A DNA stretch of 64,000 bases from Xenopus tropicalis. Lineage: Eukaryota; Chordata; Amphibia; Anura; Pipidae. The stretch spans positions 156,343,547 to 156,407,546 of the forward strand of contig NC_030678.2 of NCBI RefSeq assembly GCF_000004195.4, given 5' to 3'. The notes beneath the pieces are model-generated. The model was not told the DNA's origin, made no database searches, and was given only the letters and a program-made list of their open reading frames with translations. A program made the translations under genes and the position numbers. Within the stretch, counting starts at the first letter, position 1; the number at the start of each line of letters is the position of its first letter. Shown here piece after piece: positions 28,795 through 39,664 of this stretch.

Positions 28795-30240
28795 CACTGC
28801 GTCTCACTGCGTATAATGCGCTGGGTTTGTACATACGCACTGCGTCTCACTGCGTATAATTCGCTGGGTTGGTACATACACACTGCGTCTCACTGCGTAT
28901 AATGTGCTGGGTTTGTACATACGCACTGCGTCTCGCTGTGTATAGTGTGCTGGGTTTGTACATACGCACTGCATCTCACTGCGTATAATGTGCTGGGTTT
29001 GTACATACGCACTGCATCTCACTGCATATAATGCGCTGGGTTTGTACATACGCACTGCGTCTCACTGCATATAATGCGCTGGGTTGGTACATACACACTG
29101 CGTCTCGCTGCGTATAATGTGCTGGGTTTGTACATACGCACTGCGTCTCGCTGTGTATAGTGTGCTGGGTTTGTACATACACACTGCGTCTCACTGCATA
29201 TAATGCGCTGGGTTTGTACATACGCACTGCGTCTCGCTGCATATAATGTGCTGGGTTTGTACATACACACTGCGTCTCGCTGCATATAATGTGCTGGAAT
29301 TGTACATACGCACTGCGTCTCGCTGCATATAATGTGCTGGGTTTGTACATACGCACTGCGTCTCACTGCGTATAGTGTGCTGGGTTTGTACATACACACT
29401 GCATCTCACTGCATATAATGTGCTGGGTTTGTACATACGCACTGCGTCTCGCTGCGTATAGTGTGCTGGGTTTGTACATACGCACTGCGTCTCGCTGCAT
29501 ATAATGCGCTGGGTTTGTACATACGCACTGCGTCTCGCTGCATATAATGCGCTGGGTTTGTACATACGCACTGCGTCTCGCTGCATATAATGCGCTGGGT
29601 TTGTACATACGCACTGCGTCTCGCTGCATATAATGCGCTGGGTTTGTACATATGCACTGCGCCTCGCTGCATATAATGCGCTGGGTTTGTACTTGCGCAC
29701 TGCATCTCGCTGCATATAATGCGCTGGGTTTGTACATACGCACTGCGCCTCGCTGCATATAATGCGCTGGGTTTGTACATATGCACTGCGCCTCGCTGCA
29801 TATAATGCGCTGGGTTTGTACATACGCACTGCGCCTTGCTGTATATAATGCGCTGGGTTTGTACATACGCACTGCGCCTTGCTGCATATAATGTGCTGGG
29901 TTTGTACATACACACTGCGTCTCGCTGCATATAGTGTGCTGGTTTTGTAAATACTTACTGCGTCTCACTGCATATAATGGGCTGGGTTTGTACATACACA
30001 CTGTGTCTCACTGCATATAATGGGCTGGGTTTGTACATACACACTGCGTCTCGCTGCATATAGTGTGCTGGTTTTGTAAATACTTACTGCGTCTCGCTGC
30101 ATATAATGTGCTGGGTTTGTACATACACACTGTGTCTCACTGCATATAATGGGCTGGTTTTGTAAATATGCACTGCATTTCACTGCATATAATGCTGGTT
30201 TTGTAAATACAGACTGCATCTCACTGCATATAATGTGCCT
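28795..30240. repeat. 43-bp minisatellite array, ~33 copies
   Basis: Unit of 43 bp with the core 'gctgggtttgtacatacgca' followed by 'ctgcgtctcgctgcatataatgc'. The central copies (~29470-29880) are most alike and the right-hand copies most diverged. As 43 is one more than a multiple of three and the unit lacks stops on the minus strand, long frames (up to 240 codons) arise, and they are not genes. Confidence 0.95.
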
Positions 30241-30495
30241 GGGATGTCAGTACCCACTGCCGCTCTCACTATAAAACTAACTAAAACGCATTTAAGCTAA
30301 CTGCACATCACAAATGAATGGAGAACCCCCCACAGATGTGCATGTATGAATACTTTTTAGGGTGAAAAACGCTCTCCCACCCGCACTTTTGCACAGTATC
30401 CCTGGGAGTCAATGGGAACCACAAGAGGTAGTTGGGTTAATTTTCACACCAGCAGCAAATCCACTAATCTCACATTAGCTTTAGGTCAGTCTCTG

Positions 30496-30560
30496 TATGG
30501 CCCATCTCGGAAAAACCCAGGCCCCGAGCATTCTGGATAATTGGTCCCATACATGTATTA
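30496..30560 (+). repeat. Terminal fragment of 'caggtatgggatc' MITE
   Basis: Contains ccccgagcattctggataat and ggtcccatacatgta, the right end of the family copy at 18569-18897. Confidence 0.65.
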
Positions 30561-30933
30561 AAAAAAAAAAAAAACTGTAGCAGCCAATTGACAATTTAGT
30601 GGATGGCAGTGTGGTCATGGTGGTTCTGGCTTCTGGGCATGGCAGAACATGAATGCAGGTGTTTAAAGCTACAGCACCTGATAAAGAATGTACATTTTAA
30701 ATGCTTTGAGTACAGAAGTTGATATATATTGGTTTCCTGTAGTAAAAAGTTTTAGGTAAAACAGCTGTAGCTTTCTCCACATTCTTGCTTGCTTGTTTTA
30801 GTGTCGGTGATTTCATTATTGATTTTGGGTAATTATTTATTCATTGGTTCAATCCAGGTAAGTACAATATGTACTTATAGCTTTATTGTCATGGAATACA
30901 TGCCCACCAATCCCATCTCAGTGCTCATGGAAC

Positions 30934-31165
30934 TAAAGGTCCCCATACACTATAAGATCCGCTCGCTTGGCGATGTCGCCAAGCGAGCGGATCTTCACCC
31001 GATATCCCCACCTACGGGTGGGCGATATCGGGTAGCAAGGGACTTGAAAAAAAAAAAATCCGATCGTTTGGCCCTGTTCTGCCCATACACGGGCCGATTA
31101 GCTGCCGAATCGGTCCAAGGGACCGATATCGGCAGCTATAGTCGGCCCGTGTATGGGCACCTTTA
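30934..31165. mobile_element. 'ccccatacac..gtatgggc' palindromic MITE, well preserved
   Basis: Ends TAAAGGTCCCCATACAC and GTGTATGGGCACCTTTA are inverted. Three internal hairpins: gatccgctcgcttggcga/ tcgccaagcgagcggatc, cgatatccccacc/gggtgggcgatatcg, and cgggccgatt with ggcagcta mirrored. Confidence 0.8.
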
Positions 31166-31970
31166 GTGCACACTGGTGTGTTTTTCGCACATGGAAAAGA
31201 AAGTTATATGTAACATTGGCATAGGCAAGATGGATCTCAGGACAGGGGCGCTAAGCATGGATCATGGCAGTTGCATAGTAGAGAGGGAATTTGCCTTGAA
31301 AGTCTAGCATTAGAGGAAAATGAACAGAGGACTTCTATACTTAATAAAATTGCAAAACATTTCTAGTATATACACTAGTTATTGTTGCACTGCAACTTTT
31401 AGATCCCCGGTCCCTGCTCTGACTAATAACAGCTCTTACTACATCTGTAGTTTATTCAGAAAGGAGCTGTAAAACTGTGTACTAAGAGAATATTCTGTGT
31501 GCTTCTAGTGAGGCATAAATACAACACGGAGGCCTGGCTGAAGTCATGCTGCTGTGCTAATTACTAATTTAAAGGTACCAATCAGTGGCAAATCTGCTGG
31601 GATGCACATAACATGCTCAACATGAGGAGATGCGCTTAGGTGAGAGCAGAGGGGGGTGGGGGTGTTAGTGGGAGTGGGGGCATCTCCATACAAATTGCAC
31701 TGTACAGGATAAGAAGAGAAGATATTTAAAGGGACAACACACTGGGGTGTATCATGCATTATTCTGTAGATAGTAGTCAGTCAGTTAGAACATAGTGAAT
31801 TAAATCCATCAAATAAATAGATGTATAGAGGTTGAAGCAGAGTAAGCCTAATTATAAAGAATTTATGGAAACTGGAAGAATGTGCGCGTGCCTTATATTC
31901 AATTATACAGGCAGAATCTTACTGTTTGGGCATCACCATGTGTCACTGACCTTAAAGTCTAAAAAACAAG
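31166..31970. other. Intergenic, nothing recognised
   Basis: No gene features. A purine-rich stretch (31640-31685, gaggggggtgggggtg) is the only compositional oddity. Confidence 0.3.
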
Positions 31971-31973
31971 AGA

Positions 31974-32150
31974 TACTGGGTCATTTATCAACACTTGGCA
32001 AATTTGCCCCTGGCAGTAACCCATAGCAACGACTCAAATTGCTGCATTCATTGTTCCACCTAATGCTGACTGATAAAAGCCAACCACTGCTTGGTTGCTA
32101 TAGGTTACTCCCATGGGCAAATTTGCCCATTATTGATAAATGAACCACTG
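31974..32150. mobile_element. 'tcatttatcaa..ttgataaatga' MITE
   Basis: Inverted ends gggtcatttatcaacacttgg and attgataaatgaacc, with inverted caaatttgcccctgg and atgggcaaatttgcc. The centre has 'gtaacccatagcaac'. Relatives lie at 54190, 54850 and 62425. Confidence 0.75.
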
Positions 32151-32621
32151 AATATACAATAACAGCCCAGAGTTTAAGCAGTAATGATCCAGGCCTTTGC
32201 TGCTAAAGGGTTGTAGTGGCCTTGCGCTTGTACTGGAGCTCAAACTATAAAGTACAGACATTTCTAGCTGAATACTGGTCCCAAATTGAAACTTAATTTG
32301 TACTTTCAAATTGGAGTAAACTCCAATAGAATACAACTGCCAGTTATCCAGAGCTCTATTCTATGGATTTTACCTTAAATATTAAGCCTCTAAGGGCCTG
32401 CACATGGCACACTGGCTGGTGCAAGCTAAGGGACATCACATAGACCCTCCCATCATTTTATACATCTGAGAGATGGCATTGTTTTCTATGATACATTAGC
32501 CAACACACTGGAAGTTCCCCAAGTGCAATGAGTATATGGGATGCATGCAACCAATGTTTTGTGTTTCCCGAATGAACTCTATGGCAACATAATCTCCTCT
32601 GATAGTTTTACCAAGATGTTA

Positions 32622-32757
32622 GGGCCATGATAGACAGGGAGATTAGTTGCCCGCGACAAATCTCCCTTGTTGCGGGCAACTAATCTCCCCGAAATGCCAT
32701 CCCACCGGCTAGAATGTAAATTGCTGGTGGGATGGCATACGCAGCGGCGCGATTTGC
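32622..32757. repeat. Half of a Harbinger-like foldback MITE
   Basis: Starts gggccatgatagacaggga, contains gcgacaaatctcccttgt and ctggtgggatggcatacgc, and stops at gcgcgatttgcctccaac. Confidence 0.7.
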
Positions 32758-32859
32758 CTCCAACTAGCAGTTATGCAAGTTTCACTTGGATGTGAGTTGG
32801 ATGTGTGTCTTTTTTCAACCTAAATTACGTCATTTGGCCCTGGCACCAAACAATCAAAT

Positions 32860-33062
32860 TAGAATGGCCGGTATTGGCGCACATCGGTTTAGGGACCACC
32901 TTAATAAGCCAATGCGGTCCCCAATCCAACGAAAATTCAAATCTGGGTGATTTCAGGCCAGATGTCCGTCGGGCAGGCCTGTCATTAGTGCCCATACATG
33001 GGTTGATAAGCTGCCGAATCGGTCCGATATTGGCAGCTAGAATCATCCCATGGCCACCTTTA
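32860..33062. repeat. Degenerate 'gtgcccatacatggg' MITE
   Basis: Right part agtgcccatacatgggttga, taagctgccgaatcggtcc and ggccaccttta match the family at 16404 and 30934. The left part is diverged. Confidence 0.55.
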
Positions 33063-33289
33063 CCAACAGAAAAAGGATCAATGCAGTGAGAGATGTTTGA
33101 ATTTTCCACATTACCAATGCAGTAACTACATGGCTTTCCCTCTAACAGGTTACACAGTGCTCCTGACCTACAGCCTCACATACTTTGCTTTTTGGCAGGG
33201 GAGAGACTTAGGCAGTGCTTGGGGAGATGCTAGATTCTTAAATGTTATAATTTGCTTGGATTGCCTGTGCTTACTGCTTCTTACTATAT

Positions 33290-33820
33290 AATGTATATTT
33301 GATACCAATCCTGCTTTGTTTTATTGTGCATGGTGTGCCAGTATTTACTCCCTCTTACTGCTTGTGGTGCCATTATCCATTGGTTCTTGTGTATGCACTT
33401 GGTGTGCCAGTGCCCTTTGCTTATTATTATATAATGTTCTGTATGGTGCTTGGGGTGCCATCATTTCTCTTTATTATGTCCTTAGGGGATCAGTACCCAC
33501 TGCTTCACTCTGTATATAATGTCCTTGGGATACCCCACAGCCTCTGCATATAATGTACTTTGGGTGCTAGGATTAATCTTCTCTCATGGTATAATGTGCT
33601 TGTAGTGCCTGCATTCACAACTCTCAGTGTTAATTGTACTTGTGGTGCCAATACCCCCTGCCAGTGCCACTGACTATATACAGTAATGTGTTTATGGTGC
33701 CAGTTTATGCTGCCCTGCGCTGATTGCTCTAACTGTATGTATGTTGATATGCTGATGCTATTAACCATTTCTGTGTTGGTATAATGTGCTGGGGATGACA
33801 GTTGTAATGTCTCCATGGCA
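33290..33820. repeat. Ancient, decayed relative of the 43-bp satellite
   Basis: Loose tandem pattern: 'tataatgt', then 'cttggggtgcca', then 'gtacccactgcttctc', every ~40-50 bp. The first and last units of the 28.8-30.2 kb array (gggatgtcagtacccactgc at 30241) have exactly this form, so both arrays appear to share an ancestral monomer. Confidence 0.6.
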
Positions 33821-34166
33821 GTGAGGTAGTGCTATGAGCACCAGGCTGTAGTACTCTGTATGCTAAGGTACCATAGGCAGGACTGATGCACTTGAATAAA
33901 TGATGAAAAAGGCAAGCTCATAAATATGTTTGATAAAAGTGCTAATGCTTAATAAAAGTAGTTATGAAGTAGGCATACAGTGGCGTTCCTAGGCCACACT
34001 GCCCCTCATCCCTGCAAAAAAATCTTGGGAGGAGCCTAGTGTGCAACACAAGCACTACCTGCCTACCCCTCCCATCCCAACTCACTGCCCTCTCTCTTAC
34101 ATCTCCCTCTGCGCTCGCCAGCTCTCAGGTAGGAAAGCGGTGGGGAGGGGGGATTTATTTACTAGG

Positions 34167-34395
34167 GATGCACTGAATCCAGGATTCGGTTCAAGATTCA
34201 CCCAAGATTCTGCCTTTTTCAGCAGGATTTGGCCAAATCCACTTTCCTGGGCAATCCGAATCCAAATCCTTAAAATCACCTATGTGTGTGCATATGCAAA
34301 TTAGGATTCAGATTTGGATTGGTATTTAGCTGAATCTTTTATGCTTTGATGGGGTTCGGCGAATCTGAAAATAGAGGATTTGGTGCCTTCCTATT
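34167..34395. mobile_element. 'tagggatgcactgaatccag' MITE
   Basis: Left end tagggatgcactgaatccag and right end gaggatttggtgccttccta with mirrored 'ggattcggttc' / 'ggggttcggcgaatc' blocks: a very common frog MITE type by recognition. Confidence 0.65.
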
Positions 34396-34684
34396 ATTTA
34401 CACCAGTGCTGTCCAACTGGCGACCCTTCTCTGTGTGGCCCCCCACCTGTCTGGCTGCTTTGATGGCTTACCTTTGAGTAAGCATTAAATGATATCAGTA
34501 CTGAGATTAACTGGCCCCCTGCATGGTTCTCACCTCAGATTCAGGCTGTAATCAGGCTGTATTGTTTAAACATGTAATCCCCTGTGTTTTTCACACCTTT
34601 TAATACCTGCATTGTTTACCCCCTGCAGTGTTCACACCTCAGGCTCAGACTGTAATCACTCCCATTGTTCACTTCTTCACACCT

Positions 34685-35150
34685 CAGACATAGGTACTGT
34701 AGGCAGAGTATGGCACATACAGCCAGCATAGGGCAGGTAGAGTAAGGCACACACAGGCAGCATAGGTCAGGGAGGGATGGCACACACAGGAAGGGTAGGG
34801 CAGGCAGAGTATGGCACAACCAGGCAGCATAGGGCAGGCAGAGTATGGCACACAGGAAGGGTAAGGCAGGCAGAGTATGGCACACACAGTCAGGGTAGGG
34901 CAGGCAGAGTATGGCACATACAGCCAGCATAGGGCAGGTAGATTATGGCACACACAGGCAGCATAGGTCAGGGAGGGGATGGCACACACAGGAAGGGTAG
35001 GGCAGGCAGAGTATGGCACACACAGTCAGGGTAGGGCAGGCAGAGTATGGCACACACAGGCAGAGTATGGCACACAGAGGCAGCATAGGGAAGGCAGAGT
35101 ATGGCACACACAGGCAGGGTAGGACAGGCAGAGTATGGCACACTACAACC
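34685..35150. repeat. ~37-bp minisatellite, about 13 copies
   Basis: Unit 'tatggcacacacaggcaggg' plus 'tagggcaggcagag', with variant units (agccagcatagggcagg, aggtcagggagggatgg). Minus-strand Cys-rich ORFs across it come from the repeat. Confidence 0.9.
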
Positions 35151-35437
35151 TTTAACAAACCTTATTAATACATACTGTAATATTTGTATTACTAATAACA
35201 TTAATGGTAATCCCCCAACAGGTCCTTTATACAAGGCCCGCCAAAAAAACTTCAGGAAAACCCAGTGCCCACCATCACCACACATACATGCCTACCCTCC
35301 TATGCTACGCTCCCCCCAGTAGGCTGCTTGGCCATACACTGCTCACTTACCTGCAGCAGACTGCAAATTTTACTTTGCTTGTGAGGGGGCTGCCTGTGGT
35401 GACCAAAGGTTATTGTATTTATACCATGGCTTTAAGT

Positions 35438-35745
35438 CAGGGGTCCCCAACCTTTTTTACCCATGAGCAACATTAATATGTAAAAAGACTTAGGGAGCAA
35501 CACAACCATAAAACATATTCCTGGGGGGACCAAATAAGGACTGTTATTGGCTATTTGGCAGCCCCTATATGGACTGGCAGCCTACAGAAGGCTCTGTTTG
35601 GCAGTACATCTGGTTTTTATGCAACCAAAACTTGCCCATAAGCTAGGAATTAAAAAAAAAGCACCTACTTTGAGGCCACTGGGAGCAACATCCAAGGGGT
35701 TGGAGAGCAACATGTTGCTCACGAGCCACTGGTTGGGGATAACTG
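35438..35745. mobile_element. hAT MITE with exact 8-bp target duplication
   Basis: CTTTAAGT at 35430-35437 and 35746-35753 flank the ends caggggtccccaacc and ggttggggataactg. 308 bp, no coding capacity. Confidence 0.9.
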
Positions 35746-36090
35746 CTTTAAGTGGTAGGTATTTAATTTAATAAGTACGTCACCCTTTCATGACACATTT
35801 TGTTAGAATAAGCTTACCCTCCCTTAGACCTAGTGTGTAGCTACGGCTGACAGGCAAACCTGGAACCTTCTGCCACATAACGTGGACCCCTAATGCAAGC
35901 TGTATCCCGTGCCAGAAACATGGGAGATACCTGATCTGAAAGAAGAGAATCAGCCAAAGTTAGCAAAAGTGGCCCAAGCAGCCTGGGAATCCTTGATCCT
36001 ATTTTTGATTGCCTATTTTGAAGCCCAGTCTGGGTCTGGCCTAAGAGTGTTAAAAATTTACCAGCACCTTCAGTACCCCCAAGGGTAGAC

Positions 36091-36398
36091 CAGGGGTCTC
36101 CACCTTTTTTTTTTTTTACCTGTGAACAACTTTTAAATATAAAAAAGTTGGGGAGCAACACAAGCGTGATAAAAGTTTCTAGGGGTGCCAAGTAAGGCTG
36201 TGATTGGCTATTTAGCCCAATATGTTCTGGCAGACTACAAGAGTTTCTGTTTGGCAGTGCAGATGGTCTTAATGCCTCCAAAACTTGCCTCCAATTTAGA
36301 GATTCAAAAATGGGCACCTACTTAGAGGCCACAGAGAGCAACATCAAAGGGGGTGATGAGCAACATGGTGCTCACAAACCACTGGTTGAGGATCACTG
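36091..36398. mobile_element. hAT MITE, second copy
   Basis: Ends caggggtctccacc and ggttgaggatcactg. The flanks gggtagac and tagtagac are a decayed 8-bp duplication. Same length (308 bp) and interior as 35438-35745. Confidence 0.85.
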
Positions 36399-36784
36399 TA
36401 GTAGACTTGAGTGTCTGGGTACACTTTCGAGGGAAATCTGTATCCCAAGAACTGTGATTGCATGTATTTGTTTGGGGCACTTTCTGTTTAGTCAAAATAG
36501 CTTCTGTATTATCAATTCCATTTTATTTTAATAAACAGAGTAGAAAATATTAAAAAAAAAAAATCTCTCTCATCAGCTGTCTCGTTCTGTAATCTCTGCT
36601 GTGATATAGAAGCGTGACTGCATCCATACGGAATTTAATTGCTCATTTTTTATTTATTCATTTCCAAGCATGAAGGTCGTCTATGCAGCACATTCATCTG
36701 CAACATTGCAACTATAAACTGGCTGATCATTTTTCAGTGATGCAGTAACATAACAACAGCCGGGCCTTTGATTTATACATTTGT

Positions 36785-37235
36785 AACTGCTACTATAGAC
36801 ACCATCTCTCCCTACTATACCTGCTATCCCACAGCCACAGTCCCTTCCCAGAGGCTATTATCCCCCCACTGCTACTATAGGCACCATCTCTCCCTACTAT
36901 ACCTGCTATCCCACAGCCACAGTCCCTTCCCAGAGGCTATTATCCCACTGTTACTATAGGCACCATCTCTCCCTACTATACCTGCTATCCCACAGCCCCA
37001 GTCCCTTCCCAGAGGCTATTATCCCCCCACTGCTACTATAGGCACCATCTCTCCCTACTATACCTGCTATCCCACAGCCCCAGTCCCTTCCCAGAGGCTA
37101 TTATCCCACTGCTACTATAGGCACCATCTCTCCCTACTATACCTGCTATCCCACAGCCACAGTCCCTTCCCAGAGGCTATTATCCCACTGCTACTATAGG
37201 CACCATCTCTCCCTATTATACCTGCTATCCTACAG
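36785..37235 (+). repeat. 75-81-bp minisatellite, ~6 copies
   Basis: Unit with 'ctactataggcaccatctct' then 'ccctactatacctgctatcc' then 'agtcccttcccagaggctat'. Length varies by the C-run after 'ttat'. A larger array of the same unit on the opposite strand is at 57925-58885. Confidence 0.9.
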
Positions 37236-37485
37236 GAAGTCTCTCTTTCTTTACAATTAAGCTCTTCTTGGCTTACAAGTACTTAGCAAAAAATTGATTT
37301 CCTGTGCTACTTTGATCTTCATTTATAATATATTCCCACACTTTACTCAAACACTTTACTCAAACAATACCATATCTTCATCTTCAACTGTGCCTTACCA
37401 GCTTGCATTGCCTTCTAACTTGGGGTTTATTGAAAGTCACAAATCTGTGAGGGAATAATATTGTTGAAAAAGATAATAACTCTAT

Positions 37486-38549
37486 GGGACACATTCATTA
37501 AAGTACGAATTACAAGTACAATTTGCGAAAATTCGCATTAAATACAAAAATTTCTGATGTGCGTTAATTTTGCGAAAAGTCGCGTTGAGCTTTATTGTGG
37601 TACGATTCGAAAGTTACGCAGTTTTCGTATCCGAACGATTGTGAAGGGTGTGAAAACCTTTCTGACCTTGATCCTTCTGTGCGTGATTTTGGAAGCCTCC
37701 CATAAGACTCAATGGCACTCTGCAGCTCCAACCCAGCCCAAGGAAAGTCTCCCATAGGGCTCAATGGCACTCTGCAGCTCCAACCCGGCCCAAGGAAAGT
37801 CTCCCATAGGGCTCAATGGCACTCTGCAGCTCCAACCCGGCCCAAGGAAAGTCTCCCATAGGGCTCAATGGCACTCTGCAGCTCCAACCTGTCCCAAGGA
37901 AAGTCTCCCATAGGGCTCAATGGCACTCTGCAGCTCCAACCTGGCCCATGGAAAGTCTCCCATAGGGCTCAATGGCACTCTGCAGCTCCAACCCGGCCCA
38001 AGGAAAGCCTCCCATAGGGCTCAATGGCACTCTGCAGCTCCAACCCAGCCCAAGGAAAGTCTCCCATAGGGCTCAATGGCACTCTGCAGCTCCAACCCGG
38101 CCCAAGGAAAGTCTCCCATAGGGCTCAATGGCACTCTGCAGCTCCAACCCGGCCCAAGGAAAGTCTCCCATAGGGCTCAATGGCACTCTGCAGCTCCAAC
38201 CCGGCCCAAGGAAAGCCTCCCATAGGGCTCAATGGCACTCTGCAGCTTCATCCTGGCCCAAGGAAAGTCTCCCATAGGGCTCAATGGCACTCTGCAGCTC
38301 CAACCTGGCCCAAGGAAAGTCTCCCGTAGGGCTCAATGGCACTCTGCAGCTCCAACCTGGCCCAAGGAAAGTCACAATACCGAAGCGTGAATGAATCCCA
38401 AACTTTCATATTCGTTGCAACAAATACGATTTTGTTGCACAAATTGTCGCAAAGTACGAAAATATTGCAGAAAATACGCAAAAATTGTAAACTTTGGAAA
38501 AATACTGATTTTCGGTAATCAGACCTGTCGTACTGTAATGAATGTGCCC
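37486..38549 (+). mobile_element. MITE carrying a 52-bp minisatellite (~13 copies)
   Basis: Inverted ends gggacacattcattaaagta and tactgtaatgaatgtgccc, AT/CG-rich 'tacga' subterminal regions, and between ~37690 and 38375 tandem 52-bp units ('tctcccatagggctcaatgg', 'cactctgcagctccaacccg', 'gcccaaggaaag'). The reverse-orientation sister at 60271-62158 has the same ends and the same repeat. Confidence 0.8.
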
Positions 38550-38817
38550 TTATATCTGGTTTAATAGGGTCTTAAAACAAAAAGACCCCCAGTGCCTGCT
38601 TTCTAAGTCACAGGAACAAGGTACAAAATACATCAGAAAGGAAAAGCAGAATTAAAAAATGTTGCAATGACACAAATTTAGAGTTAAGACCAGAAAATCA
38701 TCAAAACCAGTCAATTTCAACACCTTAACTGTTTTTCTGACAATGACGTTCTGATAACAAACGAAAAATCACTGATTTCCCCCTGTTCAGAGGTGCTGGC
38801 CAACCCCTTAACTGCCA

Positions 38818-39241
38818 TTAAAGGGCATGGAAAGGCAAAGTCACTTGGGGGTGCCAAAATGTTAGGCACCCCCAAGTGACTTTAATCGCTTACCTTGTAC
38901 CCCGGGCTGGTGCCCCTGTATGGAGAGAACAGCACCAGCCCGGGGTACCTGGAGCGAGCGCTTCCTTCTTCCTGTATCGCCGCGCGCGCATGCGCAGTAG
39001 AGTGAATAGCGGAACTTTAACAGAGAAGTCGGCTTTTTACTCTACTGCGCATGCGCCTGACTCACAGTCACAGCTTAACGCAGCAGGAAGGAGGAAGCGC
39101 ATCGCCCCAGGTACCCCGGGCTGGTGCTGTTCTCTCCGAACAGGGGCACCAGCCCGGGGTACAAGGTAAGCAATTTAAATCACTTGGGGGTGCCTAACAT
39201 TTTGGCACCCCTAAGTAACTTAGCCTTTCCTTCTCCTTTAA
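38818..39241. mobile_element. TTAA-flanked palindromic MITE, second copy
   Basis: Same family as 6425-6832: TTAA at 38818-38821 and 39238-39241, cacttgggggtgcc at both ends, gcgcatgcgcagtagagtga in the centre. It shares its right TTAA with the next element. Confidence 0.85.
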
Positions 39242-39664
39242 AGGACAAGTTAACCACAAAAATAATTTTTTGCCTAATAAAAGAAAACCTGATTCTAAGC
39301 AGCTTTCCAATATGAATTTATTAATTTTTAGTGCTTTAAAAGTTAGTTGTAAATGTAATTGCTACTGAAAGCGTCATTTACTGAACTCCTGGTTGTTACT
39401 TTTTAAATAATGTTGCAAAGGTCAGTCTCCTCCAGCGAGTCAGGTCTGTCAATCTGCTGCCTTGTGTTACATTGTTTGAAGAGTCAGAGCCACCAGGGCA
39501 GAAAAAAGGAAAGGACAGACAAACGCTACTGTTATTAGCAGTTATATATACAAATACCTTAAAAACCATTACAAATTTGTTATGAATGTATATTGCAAAG
39601 TTGCTTAGAATTTTATTCTCTTTTATTAGGCAAAAATTATATTCTGGGTTGACTCGTCCTTTAA
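39238..39664. mobile_element. TTAA-flanked MITE, head-on to the previous one
   Basis: Ends TTAAAGGACAAGTTAACC and GGGTTGACTCGTCCTTTAA, mirrored 'ttttgcctaataaaagaaaa' / 'ttttattaggcaaaaatta'. Confidence 0.85.

Noticed and set aside
29191..30001. Long minus-strand ORFs (up to 240 codons) with repeated Cys/Tyr/His-rich units
   Set aside because: They lie wholly inside the 43-bp minisatellite; all three frames are open because the unit has no stop codon. No start context, splice or family support.
28795..30240. CRISPR-like appearance of the regular arrays
   Set aside because: Units are contiguous with no unique spacers, in an animal genome.
34616..35285. Cys/Pro/Leu-rich repeat ORFs on the minus strand
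   Set aside because: By-products of the ~37-bp tandem repeat.
36310..36531. ORF MGTYLEATESNIKGG...
   Set aside because: Starts inside the second hAT MITE and runs into unique AT-rich DNA; not a gene.
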